64,000 nt of DNA from a bacterium (GCA_021372515.1 JAJFUG010000072.1:64379-128378), one strand, 5' to 3'. Positions 1 to 9,088 are shown, numbered from the stretch's first letter. Numbers and translations are program-made. The notes: generated from the letters alone by a model not told the origin.

Positions 1-186
1 CGGGCTGTCGTACCAGGCGGCGAACCCGAAACGCGCGGCCGCGGTCTCGGCCCTGACGGCCGAGGTGTCGCAGATCGCGGCCAACTCCAGGCCCGGGTAT
101 TTCTGGGTCAGGCGCTTGAGCGCGGGGCAGTGGTAGCCCTCGCTGATATAGCCCGCACCCACTACGGCTGCTCGTATCCGATCCAA
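1..186 (-). CDS. Gfo/Idh/MocA-family oxidoreductase, N-terminal fragment
   Basis: Only the first 62 codons are in the window; the gene runs off the left edge. Translation from a TTG at 186-184 begins MDRIRAAVVGAGYISEGYH, a Rossmann dinucleotide-binding start (GAGYIS) typical of NAD(P)-dependent sugar and inositol dehydrogenases of the Gfo/Idh/MocA family, followed by LELAAICDTSA at the second strand, where the acidic residue usually contacts the nucleotide. The TTG is preceded by GAGGGGA, a good ribosome site, and no ATG fits better. The substrate cannot be told. It diverges from the symporter at 628, and such pairs often belong to carbohydrate uptake and catabolism. Confidence 0.75.
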   Translation of the reverse strand, partial: MDRIRAAVVGAGYISEGYHCPALKRLTQKYPGLELAAICDTSAVRAETAAARFGFAAWYDSP

Positions 187-227
187 TGTGTCTCCCCTCA
201 GTGCGGTTTCAGGCCGCGGCAGGCTGC

Positions 228-425
228 TCAGCGTTGGTTGCAGCGCACGAAATAGACAATCGAGCGGTCGTAGGTCCGCTCCTGGGCCGCGCTGAAATAG
301 CAGGCCGGCAGCTCATCGTTGCGGCGGTGGTAGGCGATGCACTCGCAGCATTTGCCCTTGCGGCTGCATGGCTCGTAGGTGCAGTTGCAGTCTTTCAGGT
401 TGGAGCTGAGATTTTTACAGTCCAC
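228..425 (-). CDS. Small Cys-rich protein (DUF6485-like)
   Basis: A 65-aa protein starting with GTG at 425, chosen because AAGGAG lies six bases upstream; the frame stays open further upstream but without coding character. It has eight Cys, many in the order [18 protein letters not shown], then [14 protein letters not shown] and a charged end with ERTYDRS. The pattern suggests a small metal-binding (zinc or iron-sulfur) domain and matches what I remember of DUF6485 proteins; no function is known to me. It lies 41 bases upstream of the oxidoreductase on the same strand and may be cotranscribed with it. Confidence 0.65.
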   Translation of the reverse strand: MDCKNLSSNLKDCNCTYEPCSRKGKCCECIAYHRRNDELPACYFSAAQERTYDRSIVYFVRCNQR

Positions 426-627
426 GGTCGGCTCCTTGCAGGATTGCGGTATAAGTTCGGATGCAAATCTAATTCCTGCCCCGGCAGGGCGCAAGGCCGC
501 TGCCCCGGGTGCGCCGCAGGCCTTTGTTGCGCCGACGCCGCGGGAGTGGTAAATTCGCCCGGTGACAGATGCGATCCACGCCTGAATTTCCTTCCCGCTA
601 CGCTCCATTCAGCCCGCTGGAGGCATT

Positions 628-2367
628 TTGCAACAGAACCTCCGTCTCGGCGACTGGGCCATGATCCTGGTCTACAGCCTGTTGATGCTGGCCATCGGCA
701 TCTACTGCATCCGTTTCAGCCGCAAGGGGATCAACTATTTCGCCGGGGGGCGGCGCATTCCCTGGTGGCTCTCCGGGGTGAGCGCCTGGATGAGCGCGTT
801 CAGCGCCTACGTGTTCGTGGGCCTGGCCTCGCAGGTCTACCGCCTGGGAGTGGCCCCGCTGGTGCACGTTCTCTACGGCATGTCGTTCGCCTGGTTTGTC
901 GGGATGTTTCTCTGGGCCGAGCGCTGGCGCAAGACCGGCGTGATCACCGTGCCCGAGTTCATGGAGACACGTTTCAGCCTGAGCACGCGCCAGGTGTTCG
1001 CCTGGTCGGTCACCCCGTTCCGCATCGGGGATGACGGGGTCAAGTGCTACGCCACGGCCAAGATACTGGGTTTCGTGTTCGGAGTGCCGCTCTGGGCCAG
1101 CATCCTGGGCCTGAGCCTGCTCACGGTGGGCTACACGATGCTCGGGGGCCTCTGGGCGGTGATGATCACCGACCTGGTCCAGTTCATCATCCTGGCCCTG
1201 GTGCTGCTGGTGGTGCTGCCGGTGGGGCTGGCGAAAGTGGGGGGGCTGAGCGGCCTGGCCGCCGGGGCGCCGGAGGGGTTTTTCAAGATATTCCACCCGT
1301 TCGACAGCTACAACGGCGATTTCACGATCTGGTTTTTCGTGGCCATGTGGGTGATGACTCCGCTGCTGTACAACGGCAGTTTCTCGCTGGTCCAGCGCTA
1401 CACCACCGTGCCCACGCCGAGGGATGCCCGCCGCAGCGCGAAGCTCTCGATGTGGCTGGGGATACTGTTTTTCCCGCTGGTGATCGGGCCGCCGCTCATA
1501 AGCCGGGTGCTGTACGGGGATGCCCTGATGGCCGGGACCTCGCTGATGGAGACGAGCTACATCAAGCTCTGCGTCGACCTGTTGCCGGTGGGCATGATCG
1601 GCCTGGTGGCGGTGGCCCTGATGGCGGCGACCATGAGCTCGCTGGCCGGGGACTACAACATCTACGGCGCCGTGCTGACCAGCGACCTCTACCACCGTCT
1701 GCTCAACCGCAAGGCCAGCGCCACCCGCCTGGCCGTGGTGGGCAAGATTAACACCCTTCTGGTGGGAGGCCTGGCCCTGCTCGTGGCGGCCAGCGTGGAG
1801 CGCCTGGGCGGGGCTTTCGGTGTGATGATGACGATCCTGGGGATGATCGGCGGGCCCACCACGATCCCGATCCTGCTGGGGATCTGGATACGCCGTCCGG
1901 GCCCCGGGGCGGCGATCACCTCCTGCCTGAGCGGCTTGGCTTTCGGCGCACTCGCCAAGTATGGCCTGGGCTGGTCCTACGCTCCCTTTGTCCTGGGCAA
2001 CGTGGCCGTGACCGCGGGGGTGTTCCTGCTCGTGGGTTGGTTCCGTCCCGCACGGGGGGCGGTCAAGGCGCGGGTGGATGACCTTTTCGACCGCGTGCTG
2101 CGCGGCGGGGGCGAAAGTGGAGCAGCGTTCGGCGATGAGGGAGGCGGCACGGCCACAGCGGCGCAGTCGCCGGAGGACTCGGCGGCGCCTTCGCCGTTTC
2201 GGGTCGTGGGCTGGATACTGGGCGCCATCGGCGCGGCTCTGGCCCTGGTCGGACTGCTCAGCGGAAGCGCTCGCGCGGCTCTGGTGGATGCCCTGTCGGC
2301 GCTGGCCCTGGTGCTGTTGGGCTGGTTCCTGGTGCGGCGCAGCCGCAGTCTCGTGAAAAGCGCCTGA
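628..2367 (+). CDS. Sodium:solute symporter family protein
   Basis: 579 aa with about 13-15 hydrophobic segments and no signal peptide. The N-terminus (LGDWAMILVYSLLMLAIGIY, then FAGGRRIPWWLSGVSAWMSA) is characteristic of the SSS/SGLT family, Na+-coupled importers of sugars, amino acids or vitamins in the inner membrane. The A-T-M-S-S-L-A-G-D stretch near residue 335 corresponds to the family's conserved helix 8 region. Start is TTG at 628 with GGAGG five bases upstream. The C-terminal 100 residues carry a Ser/Ala/Gly-rich linker before two last helices. Divergent neighbours are the Cys-rich protein and the oxidoreductase, suggesting carbohydrate uptake; the substrate is unknown. Confidence 0.85.
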   Translation: MQQNLRLGDWAMILVYSLLMLAIGIYCIRFSRKGINYFAGGRRIPWWLSGVSAWMSAFSAYVFVGLASQVYRLGVAPLVHVLYGMSFAWFVGMFLWAERWRKTGVITVPEFMETRFSLSTRQVFAWSVTPFRIGDDGVKCYATAKILGFVFGVPLWASILGLSLLTVGYTMLGGLWAVMITDLVQFIILALVLLVVLPVGLAKVGGLSGLAAGAPEGFFKIFHPFDSYNGDFTIWFFVAMWVMTPLLYNGSFSLVQRYTTVPTPRDARRSAKLSMWLGILFFPLVIGPPLISRVLYGDALMAGTSLMETSYIKLCVDLLPVGMIGLVAVALMAATMSSLAGDYNIYGAVLTSDLYHRLLNRKASATRLAVVGKINTLLVGGLALLVAASVERLGGAFGVMMTILGMIGGPTTIPILLGIWIRRPGPGAAITSCLSGLAFGALAKYGLGWSYAPFVLGNVAVTAGVFLLVGWFRPARGAVKARVDDLFDRVLRGGGESGAAFGDEGGGTATAAQSPEDSAAPSPFRVVGWILGAIGAALALVGLLSGSARAALVDALSALALVLLGWFLVRRSRSLVKSA

Positions 2368-3102
2368 CACCGTATCCATATTCAGAATAGACAAAAAATA
2401 TCAGCGGAATAAGGAAATCCCCTCGATCCCATTAATGTCCGGCTTAGGAACTTGCATCCCGGAATCGACAGGCAACTACTGTCTTGTCCTTTTCCGGCTT
2501 GTGGAAAAGGACCAAAAGACGCTTCGGGGCCGTAAACTCGCATTGGCCTCGGCTTTTCTTCCTCCCGCGGTGTGCGCGGCGCCTCTCTGCACGCTGCCAG
2601 TGTTGCGGGGCGACGCTGACGCTGATTGCCCGCCTGACTCCGCTTCATCTGCCTCCGCTGTGCACGGGGGAGTGTACTCCGCTTCTCGTGCGGGGCTCGG
2701 ACAGTACGGCCCCGGACGGCCCTGCGGGCCGCTGGGAACAAGGCCCGGAAACAGAAGCTATTCACGAAGGCAGTCAAGCCGCCGCAGACCTGGATAGGCG
2801 CTGTGCCGTAAACATCCGCATTTCCGCTTAGGGGCGCGGCATGCCGTGCCCGCCTATCTTTTTTACGCCCTTCCCTGCAACTTCCTAACAAAGCTGCCCT
2901 GGCACCCCTTTGAGAAAGGGGGGGAAAGCGGGGGGATTGGCTCTTAATGTGCACCTTCCCTCATTTGGGAACAGCGTCAATCCGTAATCTGAAAATGGTA
3001 TGAGAGGGAAAACGAAGAGCGGTCCCGGATGCGTGAATGGTTCTCCGGTCAGGGCGCAGCTTTGGGTGGATGAGGTGTGTTCGGACAGGTTGGCGGGCGG
3101 GT
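2368..3102. other. Non-coding stretch with palindromic repeats
   Basis: 735 bases between the symporter and the coiled-coil gene. Short open frames exist on both strands but have no recognisable domains, no ribosome sites and arginine/proline-rich random composition, so I treat them as non-coding. It contains the palindrome at 2832-2851 and a run near 2900-2935 (CCCCTTTGAGAAAGGGGGGG then GCGGGGGGATT) resembling sequence at 40345-40372. Confidence 0.6.
2832..2851. repeat. Palindromic interspersed repeat, module A
   Basis: GGGCGCGGCATGCCGTGCCC, a near-perfect palindrome. The same module occurs at 18568-18587 (perfect) and 40385-40403 (one arm variant), always between genes. Confidence 0.7.
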
Positions 3103-3654
3103 CTATTTCTGAACCAGTTTTTCCTTGATTCGCACCAGTTCCTTGTTGTACTCCAACTCGCTCTCGGCCTGGGCGATCTGGTTCTGCAGGGCGACAATCT
3201 GCTTGTCGCTTTCCAGGGTGGCCAGCTCCAGCTTCTTGACCGATTCCTGCAATTCGGTGGCCCGGGCGTTGATCTCGGCGTGCTTGTCCTCGGCCAGCTT
3301 GAGACGGTTGTTCAGCAGGTTGCGCTCGCCCTCAGGCACCGCCCCCTCGTCCAGGGTGTGGCGGATCTTGTCGCGCTCTTCCTCCACATTCTTGAGTTGC
3401 TTGGCGATCTGGACCAGTTCCTCGCGCTTGGTGTTGAAATAGTGCTTGTTGTCGTTGAGCAGGTTCTCCGCGTCGTACGTTTTCTTGCGCAGGGAGTTGA
3501 GCTGCTCGCGCGAGGATTCCAGCCGCCGCTGGGCGGTGAGGTATTCCATCTCCCGTCGCTTGCACTCCTCCTCGCGTTTGCGCTGGAACACGATCAGCAG
3601 GAAAAGCAGGATACAGATACCGAGAACAACCGCGACCGAATAGTAATAGACCAT
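3103..3654 (-). CDS. Membrane-anchored coiled-coil protein
   Basis: 183 aa starting at MVYYYSVAVVLGICILLFLL, one N-terminal transmembrane helix, then an almost entirely charged, heptad-patterned region (residues 25-183, for example KRREMEYLTAQRRLESSREQ) predicted to form a long coiled coil. The open frame continues 34 codons upstream, but that stretch crosses the promoter at 3734-3763 and lacks a ribosome site, so I use the ATG at 3654. No domain is recognised; topology suggests a short membrane anchor with a cytoplasmic or periplasmic rod. Confidence 0.7.
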   Translation of the reverse strand: MVYYYSVAVVLGICILLFLLIVFQRKREEECKRREMEYLTAQRRLESSREQLNSLRKKTYDAENLLNDNKHYFNTKREELVQIAKQLKNVEEERDKIRHTLDEGAVPEGERNLLNNRLKLAEDKHAEINARATELQESVKKLELATLESDKQIVALQNQIAQAESELEYNKELVRIKEKLVQK

Positions 3655-3733
3655 TTTCCGAGACCCGGTTGTGTTGCGCTGCCTTGGGGACGAAAGAAGC
3701 GGGAGTGACGGGATGCAAAAATCAAACTGCGGA

Positions 3734-3763
3734 ATAATACTGTAAACAATACACAAATGTCAA
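3734..3763 (-). promoter_or_regulatory. Sigma70-like promoter of the coiled-coil gene
   Basis: On the minus strand, TTGACA (3763-3758), 18-base spacer, TATTAT (3739-3734), in a locally A+T-rich patch about 80 bases upstream of the ATG at 3654. Confidence 0.6.
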
Positions 3764-3891
3764 ATCAAAACAACAAACTCCCGGCGCCGCAACCTGCACC
3801 GGCTCGGGCGGGACCGCTCCGTCCGACCGCGGTCCCGGGTGGGGCTGCTGCGCTGTGGCCAGGAATTGATCGAGAGAAGGGGCCCGATCCG

Positions 3892-4065
3892 TCAGAGGAC
3901 GAAATCGCTGAAGAATTCCTTCTCGTTGAAAGTCGCCGTGATATCATCGTCGATCAGAACCATGATCTTGCCCTGCTTGCGTTCCAGAACCGTGACGATG
4001 CCGAACTTGGTGTCGAGCTTGTCGAACTTTTTGATCTCCCTGGCCACTGACTTCATGCGCGCCAT
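3892..4065 (-). CDS. Small basic conserved-looking protein (57 aa)
   Basis: A 57-codon gene: MARMKSVAREIKKFDKLDTK at the start, FGIVTVLERKQGKIMVLIDD in the middle, FFSDFVL at the end. GGAGG lies just upstream of the ATG at 4065, and the composition (short beta strands, Lys/Asp-rich, I-V-L alternation) looks like a real small fold rather than chance. I do not recognise the family. It stands alone between the coiled-coil gene and the GT39 gene, all on the minus strand. Confidence 0.6.
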   Translation of the reverse strand: MARMKSVAREIKKFDKLDTKFGIVTVLERKQGKIMVLIDDDITATFNEKEFFSDFVL

Positions 4066-4256
4066 TATAACCTCCGTGTCAGGCGATTGTTAAGAGGGAT
4101 TGGTGAATGCCTGCCCGGAGTTAGGCAAGTTGCGTACCAGAAACTGGACAAAGGGTGTTGTCTTGTAAGTGATTGTAAATAATGGTGTTGATGAATGGTG
4201 GGGCCGGCAGGTGGAAGAAGTGGCCCGGCTCCGGCGAGGTCAGTTTTTCCGGTCAG

Positions 4257-5894
4257 TCATTTCTTTCCCAGCAGCACCAGGTCGGCGGAGCGGGCGATCA
4301 GCTCGAGGCCGGGAAGGCTGTCCTGCAGCTCGGCCAGGTAGCGGCTGCGGGTGAGCACGGTCAGCGGACGGGCCAGGCTGTCCAGCCGGGCGCACTGGCC
4401 CGGCTCCACGAAAGTGACAGTCTGGCCGGAATAGTAGACCAGCGCGGTCTTCCGGTAGCGGTAGGCGGCCAGGTTCACCTCGGCCGGCCCGCTGTACTGG
4501 CGGGCGCACTCGATCAGCTCCACCTGCGGCTGCTGGCGCAGCGCCGAGACCGCGGGCAGCGCGGCCAGAGCGAGAAACAGGGCCAGGGATATCTGCCCCA
4601 GCGCCTGCCCGAACAGGGCCGCAACCGGCTTGCGGCGCAGCACGAACAGCAGCGCCAGGAGCGACCCGGCGGCAAAGACCGCGGCCGCGGGCATGGGCAG
4701 CCAGGACGGCACCGACCCGCCCAGCGAGCCGGCGCGTACGATGAGGAACACCCCCGCGCCTGCGCTCAGAATAGCCCCGATCCAGGCCGGGGCTTTGAGC
4801 GCCGCCCCCATCCTTCCTTTGACGTAAAGAGCCTGCCAGTAGGCGGCCAACAGCAACATCAGCGGTGGAAAGGCCGGGGTGATGTAGGTGGGCAGCTTGG
4901 CCCGCGCCACGCTGAAAAATAGCACCACCCCCAGGCACCAGACCAGCGGGAACAGCATGGGCTGGGCGGTCCGCTCCGCGCGGGTGCTGCGCAGGAACTG
5001 CCTTATCGGGGAGGCTATCGCCTGCAGGCTGAAAAAGCTCCAGGGCCAGGCCCCGGCCACCAGCAGGGGCAGGTAGTACCAGAACGGCTCCACGTGCTGA
5101 CCGCCGGGGGCCACCTCGCCGGCGAAACGCTGGATGTTGTGCCGGATTATGAACACGCGGAAGAATTCCCAGTCGCTGCGCAGGTTCACCAGCAGGTACC
5201 AGGGCAGGCAGACCGCCAGGAAAAGGAGGGTCCCACTGATCCAGGGCACGCTTTTCAGCCCCTGCCGCAGCCGTCCGGCGGCCAGCCAGTACACCCCGAC
5301 TATCGCCGCCGGCAGGACCAGCCCCACCGGGCCCTTGGTCAGCACGGCCAGGCCGCAGGCCAGGAACGCGCCCAGCCAGTGGAGACGGGCCCTTTTCCGG
5401 TCCGGCTCACGGTCGGCCAGGAGGAACAGGGCCAGGCAGGCGCTGAAGAAAAAGGTCAGCGGCATGTCGGTCAGGGCCATGCGCCCCAGGGCCAGGAACT
5501 GGAGCGAAAGAGCCAGGGCCATCCCGGCGGCGAGGCCCGCCCCGGGCGCGAGAAGGCGCGTGCCCAGCAGGCAGGTGAGTAGCACCGTACCGGTGGCGCA
5601 GGCTGCCGCGGGGAACCGCGCCGCCGCCTCCCCGTCGCCCAGCAGCACGATCGCCCCACCGATCAGCCAGTAGGTCAGCACCGGCTTTTCGAACCTGTAC
5701 TCGCCGTTGAAATAGGGTACGCACCAGTCGCCGCTTTGCACCATGCGCTGGGCCGTGGCTGCGTAGCGCGGCTCATCCACGTCGAACAGACGGTACCCGC
5801 CCAGGTTGGGAAGGTAGAGCAGCGCGCACAGGACAGTCAGCGCGGAGTAACGGTTCCGGACAAGCAGTGCGGTCAGGCGTTCGAAACGGGTCAT
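4257..5894 (-). CDS. GT39 (ArnT/PMT-like) glycosyltransferase
   Basis: 545-aa polytopic membrane protein of the GT-C fold. Residues near the N-terminus, LFDVDEPRYAATAQRMVQSG then FNGEYRFEKPVLTYWL, hold the acidic DVDEPRYA motif of the first periplasmic loop that acts as catalytic base or metal site in ArnT-type enzymes, which transfer a sugar from undecaprenyl phosphate to lipid A or other acceptors. About 12 hydrophobic segments follow, then a soluble C-terminal domain (about residues 430-545). I chose the ATG at 5894: a TTG at 5921 would start only about ten bases after the predicted transcription start. Its role in envelope glycan modification is inferred from the family and from the divergent MsbA-type exporter. 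Confidence 0.85.
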   Translation of the reverse strand: MTRFERLTALLVRNRYSALTVLCALLYLPNLGGYRLFDVDEPRYAATAQRMVQSGDWCVPYFNGEYRFEKPVLTYWLIGGAIVLLGDGEAAARFPAAACATGTVLLTCLLGTRLLAPGAGLAAGMALALSLQFLALGRMALTDMPLTFFFSACLALFLLADREPDRKRARLHWLGAFLACGLAVLTKGPVGLVLPAAIVGVYWLAAGRLRQGLKSVPWISGTLLFLAVCLPWYLLVNLRSDWEFFRVFIIRHNIQRFAGEVAPGGQHVEPFWYYLPLLVAGAWPWSFFSLQAIASPIRQFLRSTRAERTAQPMLFPLVWCLGVVLFFSVARAKLPTYITPAFPPLMLLLAAYWQALYVKGRMGAALKAPAWIGAILSAGAGVFLIVRAGSLGGSVPSWLPMPAAAVFAAGSLLALLFVLRRKPVAALFGQALGQISLALFLALAALPAVSALRQQPQVELIECARQYSGPAEVNLAAYRYRKTALVYYSGQTVTFVEPGQCARLDSLARPLTVLTRSRYLAELQDSLPGLELIARSADLVLLGKK

Positions 5895-5937
5895 GTGGCC
5901 CCGGTCGGTAAAGGGTGACAACAGCGGAGTTCAGAGG

Positions 5938-5966
5938 AAATTAGCCTGGCGTGTCAGCCCTGTCAA
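5938..5966 (-). promoter_or_regulatory. Promoter of the GT39 gene
   Basis: Minus strand TTGACA (5966-5961), 17-base spacer, TAATTT (5943-5938). Expected transcription start is near 5931, leaving about 37 bases of leader. Confidence 0.6.
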
Positions 5967-5990
5967 TGGGCCGTGGGCCGGCCGCGCGGC

Positions 5991-6019
5991 TTGACTTTCA
6001 CCCTTTCGCTGAGTATATT
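5991..6019 (+). promoter_or_regulatory. Promoter of the ABC exporter gene
   Basis: TTGACT (5991-5996), 17-base spacer, TATATT (6014-6019), divergent from the GT39 promoter. Confidence 0.65.
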
Positions 6020-6057
6020 CCTGCAATTCCTTATGTTATAGAATTTACAGGAGATAC

Positions 6058-7884
6058 GTGTTGAAAGAATACTGGCGACTGCTGGCCTACCTCAAACCCT
6101 ACTGGCTCCGTCTGAGCGCTACTCTGATCGCAATCGGCGGTTATTCGTTGAGCGCGGGCGCCAGCCTGACCCTGGCCATGCCGCTGCTGAGCGTGCTATT
6201 CAAGTCCGACAAGACGGATGTGAGCAAAAACCTGACCGGCGGCGGCTTTTTCGATTTCCACCAGTACCTGCGCTCTTTCCAGGACTTTATCCTGCGCGGC
6301 GATCCGCTGAGCGTGCTCAGCCGGATCGTGGTGATCACGGTGGGCCTGTTCCTGCTCAAAAACGTCTTCGACTACATCCAGCGTTTCCTCAGCCGCTCGC
6401 TCGAGCAACTGGTGGTACGCGACCTGCGCAACGATCTGTACAACCATCTGCACGCTCTGTCCCTCAATTTTTTCCACAAGAACAAGACTGGCCAGTTGAT
6501 CTCCTGCATGTCCAACGACGTGGGCATGGTGCGCAGCATGCTCACCGACAGCTTCTCCAAGGTGCTGATGGCGGCGGGACAACTGATGGTGTTCGTGACC
6601 ATGCTGCTGGTCACGAGCTGGAAGCTGACCCTGATGGCGTTCCTGCTGATACCGCCGATGGCCGTGCTGGTCACCTGGGTGGCCAAGAAGCTGCGTCGCA
6701 AGAACCTCTGGCTGCAGAACGCGATGGGGGAGATCACCGCCATATTCCAGGAGACAGTCAGTGGGATACGGGTGGTCAAGGCTTTCGGCATGGAGGACTT
6801 CGAGCGCCGCAAGTTCGCGGACCAGACCCAGCATTTCTACCGCGAATTCCAGCGCACGAACAAGTACGGAGCACTCTCCTCGCCGCTGACCGAGGTCCTG
6901 ATGGCCTCGGCCGGGGGAGCGTTCCTGCTGTACGGGGGCCGTCAGGTGCTTGCCGGGCAGATGCCGGCCCAGGATTTCCTGTTCTTCCTGATGGTGAGCA
7001 TGATGCTGATGAGCCCGATCAAGGTGTTCGGGAATTTCAACGACGTCATGCAGCAGGGGCTGGCTGCCTGCGACCGCATCTTCGCCATCCTCGACACTCC
7101 GCCCCGGATTGTCGACGCGCCGCAGGCGTTGCGCCTGGAAGCTTTCAGGGACGGGATCCGCTACGAGGGGGTCAGTTTCAGCTATGACGAGGGCGGTGAG
7201 GTCCTGCACGGCATCGACCTCGAAATCCACTGCGGCGAGGCCGTGGCCATCGTCGGGCCGTCGGGCGCCGGCAAATCCACCCTGATGGACCTGATCCCCA
7301 GGTTCTACGACGTGAGCGTGGGACGGTTGAGCGTTGACGGGCTGGACGTGCGTGAAATCCGCCTGGCCGACCTGCGCAGCCTGATCGGGATTGTCACCCA
7401 GGAGACGATCCTGTTCAACGACACCGTGCGCAACAACATCGCCTACGGTCTGAGCGACACAGCGCAGAGCGCGGTCGAGGACGCGGCCCGGGCGGCCAAT
7501 GCGCACGAATTCATCTGCCAGATGGAGGAAGGATACGACACGGTCATCGGCGAGCGCGGCACGCGGCTCTCCGGCGGCCAGAGACAGCGGATCGCAATCG
7601 CACGGGCGATCCTGAAGAACCCGCAGATTCTAATTTTCGACGAGGCGACCTCCTCGCTCGACACGGAGAACGAGCTGCTTGTGCAGCAGGCGATCGAGCG
7701 CCTGATGAAAGGCCGCACCAGCCTGGTCATCGCCCACCGTCTCTCCACCATCCAGCACTGCGACCGGATCATTGTGCTGAGCGAGGGCCGTATCGTCGAG
7801 TCCGGCAGCCACCGCAGCCTCCTGGCGCGGGACGGCCTCTACCGTCGGCTGCACGAACTCCAGTTCCAGACTACCGATGCGTGA
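6058..7884 (+). CDS. MsbA-type ABC exporter (fused membrane and ATPase domains)
   Basis: 608 aa. Residues 1-330 hold six transmembrane helices of the ABC type I exporter fold; residues about 345-600 are the nucleotide-binding domain, with Walker A GPSGAGKST near 398-406, signature LSGGQRQRIAIARAI near 503-517, Walker B ILIFDEATSSLD and the H-loop IAHRLSTI. Size and architecture match MsbA-family half transporters, homodimers that flip lipid A core or other lipids across the inner membrane. Start is GTG at 6058 with AGGAG upstream; a TTG directly after it is an alternative. It begins an operon with the GT2 gene, and the waaA gene elsewhere in the window supports a lipopolysaccharide-making organism. 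Confidence 0.88.
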   Translation: MLKEYWRLLAYLKPYWLRLSATLIAIGGYSLSAGASLTLAMPLLSVLFKSDKTDVSKNLTGGGFFDFHQYLRSFQDFILRGDPLSVLSRIVVITVGLFLLKNVFDYIQRFLSRSLEQLVVRDLRNDLYNHLHALSLNFFHKNKTGQLISCMSNDVGMVRSMLTDSFSKVLMAAGQLMVFVTMLLVTSWKLTLMAFLLIPPMAVLVTWVAKKLRRKNLWLQNAMGEITAIFQETVSGIRVVKAFGMEDFERRKFADQTQHFYREFQRTNKYGALSSPLTEVLMASAGGAFLLYGGRQVLAGQMPAQDFLFFLMVSMMLMSPIKVFGNFNDVMQQGLAACDRIFAILDTPPRIVDAPQALRLEAFRDGIRYEGVSFSYDEGGEVLHGIDLEIHCGEAVAIVGPSGAGKSTLMDLIPRFYDVSVGRLSVDGLDVREIRLADLRSLIGIVTQETILFNDTVRNNIAYGLSDTAQSAVEDAARAANAHEFICQMEEGYDTVIGERGTRLSGGQRQRIAIARAILKNPQILIFDEATSSLDTENELLVQQAIERLMKGRTSLVIAHRLSTIQHCDRIIVLSEGRIVESGSHRSLLARDGLYRRLHELQFQTTDA

Positions 7885-7892
7885 CAGGGATT

Positions 7893-9035
7893 ATGAGACC
7901 GAAAATCTTTTTCTTCATCCCGGTTTTCAACGAGCAGGAGACCGTGGGAATCCTGCTCTACCGGATCAGCGAGCTGATGCGCGCTCTGCGCTTCGAGTAC
8001 CGGGTGTTTCTGACTCTGGACGGCTGCACGGACGAGTCACCCGCGGTGGTGGCCCAGTACCTGGCCTCGGCGCAGTTGAGCGTGATCGACCACGGACGCA
8101 GGCAGGGCTACGGCCCCAGCCTGCTGGAGGCCATCCGCCTCGCCCTGCGCGAGAGCGAAAGCCCCAAGCGTGATTTTTTCCTGATACTGGACGGCGATTT
8201 CCCGGTCGATCTGGCCTGCCTGGAGGAAATGGCCCAGCAGATCGACCGCAACGTGGACCTCTATAGCGCCGACTCTTTCACCGATAGCCGCCGCATGCCG
8301 CGCTCCCGCCGTCTGGCCCAGTGGCTGGTGCGCCGTATCCTGCGCTTCAAGGGCCTCGAGCCCGCGCAGGGCGCAGCGGACCTGTTGACCACATTCCGCG
8401 GCTGCCGTCTGCACCTTCTGTCGCGGGCCGAGCGCGAGCTGGCGCGTCTGGGACGGATGGGCACCGCCGCGCCGCAGGCCGCCTCGCTCCTGTTTTTCCT
8501 GAGCCTGCTGCCGTTCAGCCGCAAGGTCATGGAAATAAGAGTCAAACATCGCCGCATCTCGCGCCGCAAAAGCCGTTTCTCGCCGTTCGGACTGGCCTGC
8601 TCGCTCTTGTTTTCGAAGGCTCTAAGCGGAAGCCTCCCTGCCCAGCAGCCTCGTCCGGCCGCCGAGGGCCGCCCGGCCCCCCAGGAGACCGAGGACCGCC
8701 CGGAGAAAGCCGCCACGCAACAGGCACGGGGGGCCCAGGCCGAGGAAAAGAGCGAGGGCCGCAGCAGCCGTCGCCGTCGCCGCCGCAAGAGTTCCGGCGA
8801 GGCGCGCGCTGTCCAGGCCGCCGATGGTCAGACGGAACAGAAGCCCCGGGAGAAAAAAGAGCCCCAGCCGCAGCGAAGCGAGAAAAAGAAAACCGAGACC
8901 GCGCCGGCCGCCCAGGCCCAGGTTCATGACGAGACTGGTGAGCCGAGACCCAAGTCGCGCCGCCGCCGCCGCCACCGCCGCCCGGCGAATAAAGACGGCC
9001 AGGGATCGTCCAACACCGGAGAGAGCGCAAGCTGA
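7893..9035 (+). CDS. GT2-type glycosyltransferase with long basic low-complexity tail
   Basis: 380 aa. Residues 1-230 begin RPKIFFFIPVFNEQETVGIL, the GT-A family 2 nucleotide-binding strand, with LTLDGCTDES and a DGDFPVD segment near residue 94 where the metal-binding DxD lies; a DPMS-like role is possible. From about residue 250 the protein becomes disordered, rich in E, K, P, Q and R, with runs such as SSRRRRRRKSS and KSRRRRRHRR. Such tails often bind nucleic acid, phospholipid head groups or ribosomes. I used the ATG at 7893 (AGGG just upstream); a GTG at 7881 overlapping the ABC stop as GTGA is an alternative. No transmembrane segment is obvious. Confidence 0.7.
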   Translation: MRPKIFFFIPVFNEQETVGILLYRISELMRALRFEYRVFLTLDGCTDESPAVVAQYLASAQLSVIDHGRRQGYGPSLLEAIRLALRESESPKRDFFLILDGDFPVDLACLEEMAQQIDRNVDLYSADSFTDSRRMPRSRRLAQWLVRRILRFKGLEPAQGAADLLTTFRGCRLHLLSRAERELARLGRMGTAAPQAASLLFFLSLLPFSRKVMEIRVKHRRISRRKSRFSPFGLACSLLFSKALSGSLPAQQPRPAAEGRPAPQETEDRPEKAATQQARGAQAEEKSEGRSSRRRRRRKSSGEARAVQAADGQTEQKPREKKEPQPQRSEKKKTETAPAAQAQVHDETGEPRPKSRRRRRHRRPANKDGQGSSNTGESAS

Positions 9036-9088
9036 ATCGGACATGCGCCGCCCTGTCTGGGGCGGATGTCCCAACCCGGAGGAGGAAT

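Noticed and set aside
598-2394. Long open frame on the minus strand opposite the symporter
   Set aside because: His/Gln/Arg-rich composition without a domain; it mirrors the codon pattern of the real gene on the other strand, as in other GC-rich stretches (21579-23015, 24256-25890, 28440-30155, 41835-44399, 57368-59665).
2382-2954. Three overlapping frames in the 2.4-2.95 kb gap
   Set aside because: No ribosome site, no recognisable fold, and they cover the palindromic repeats.
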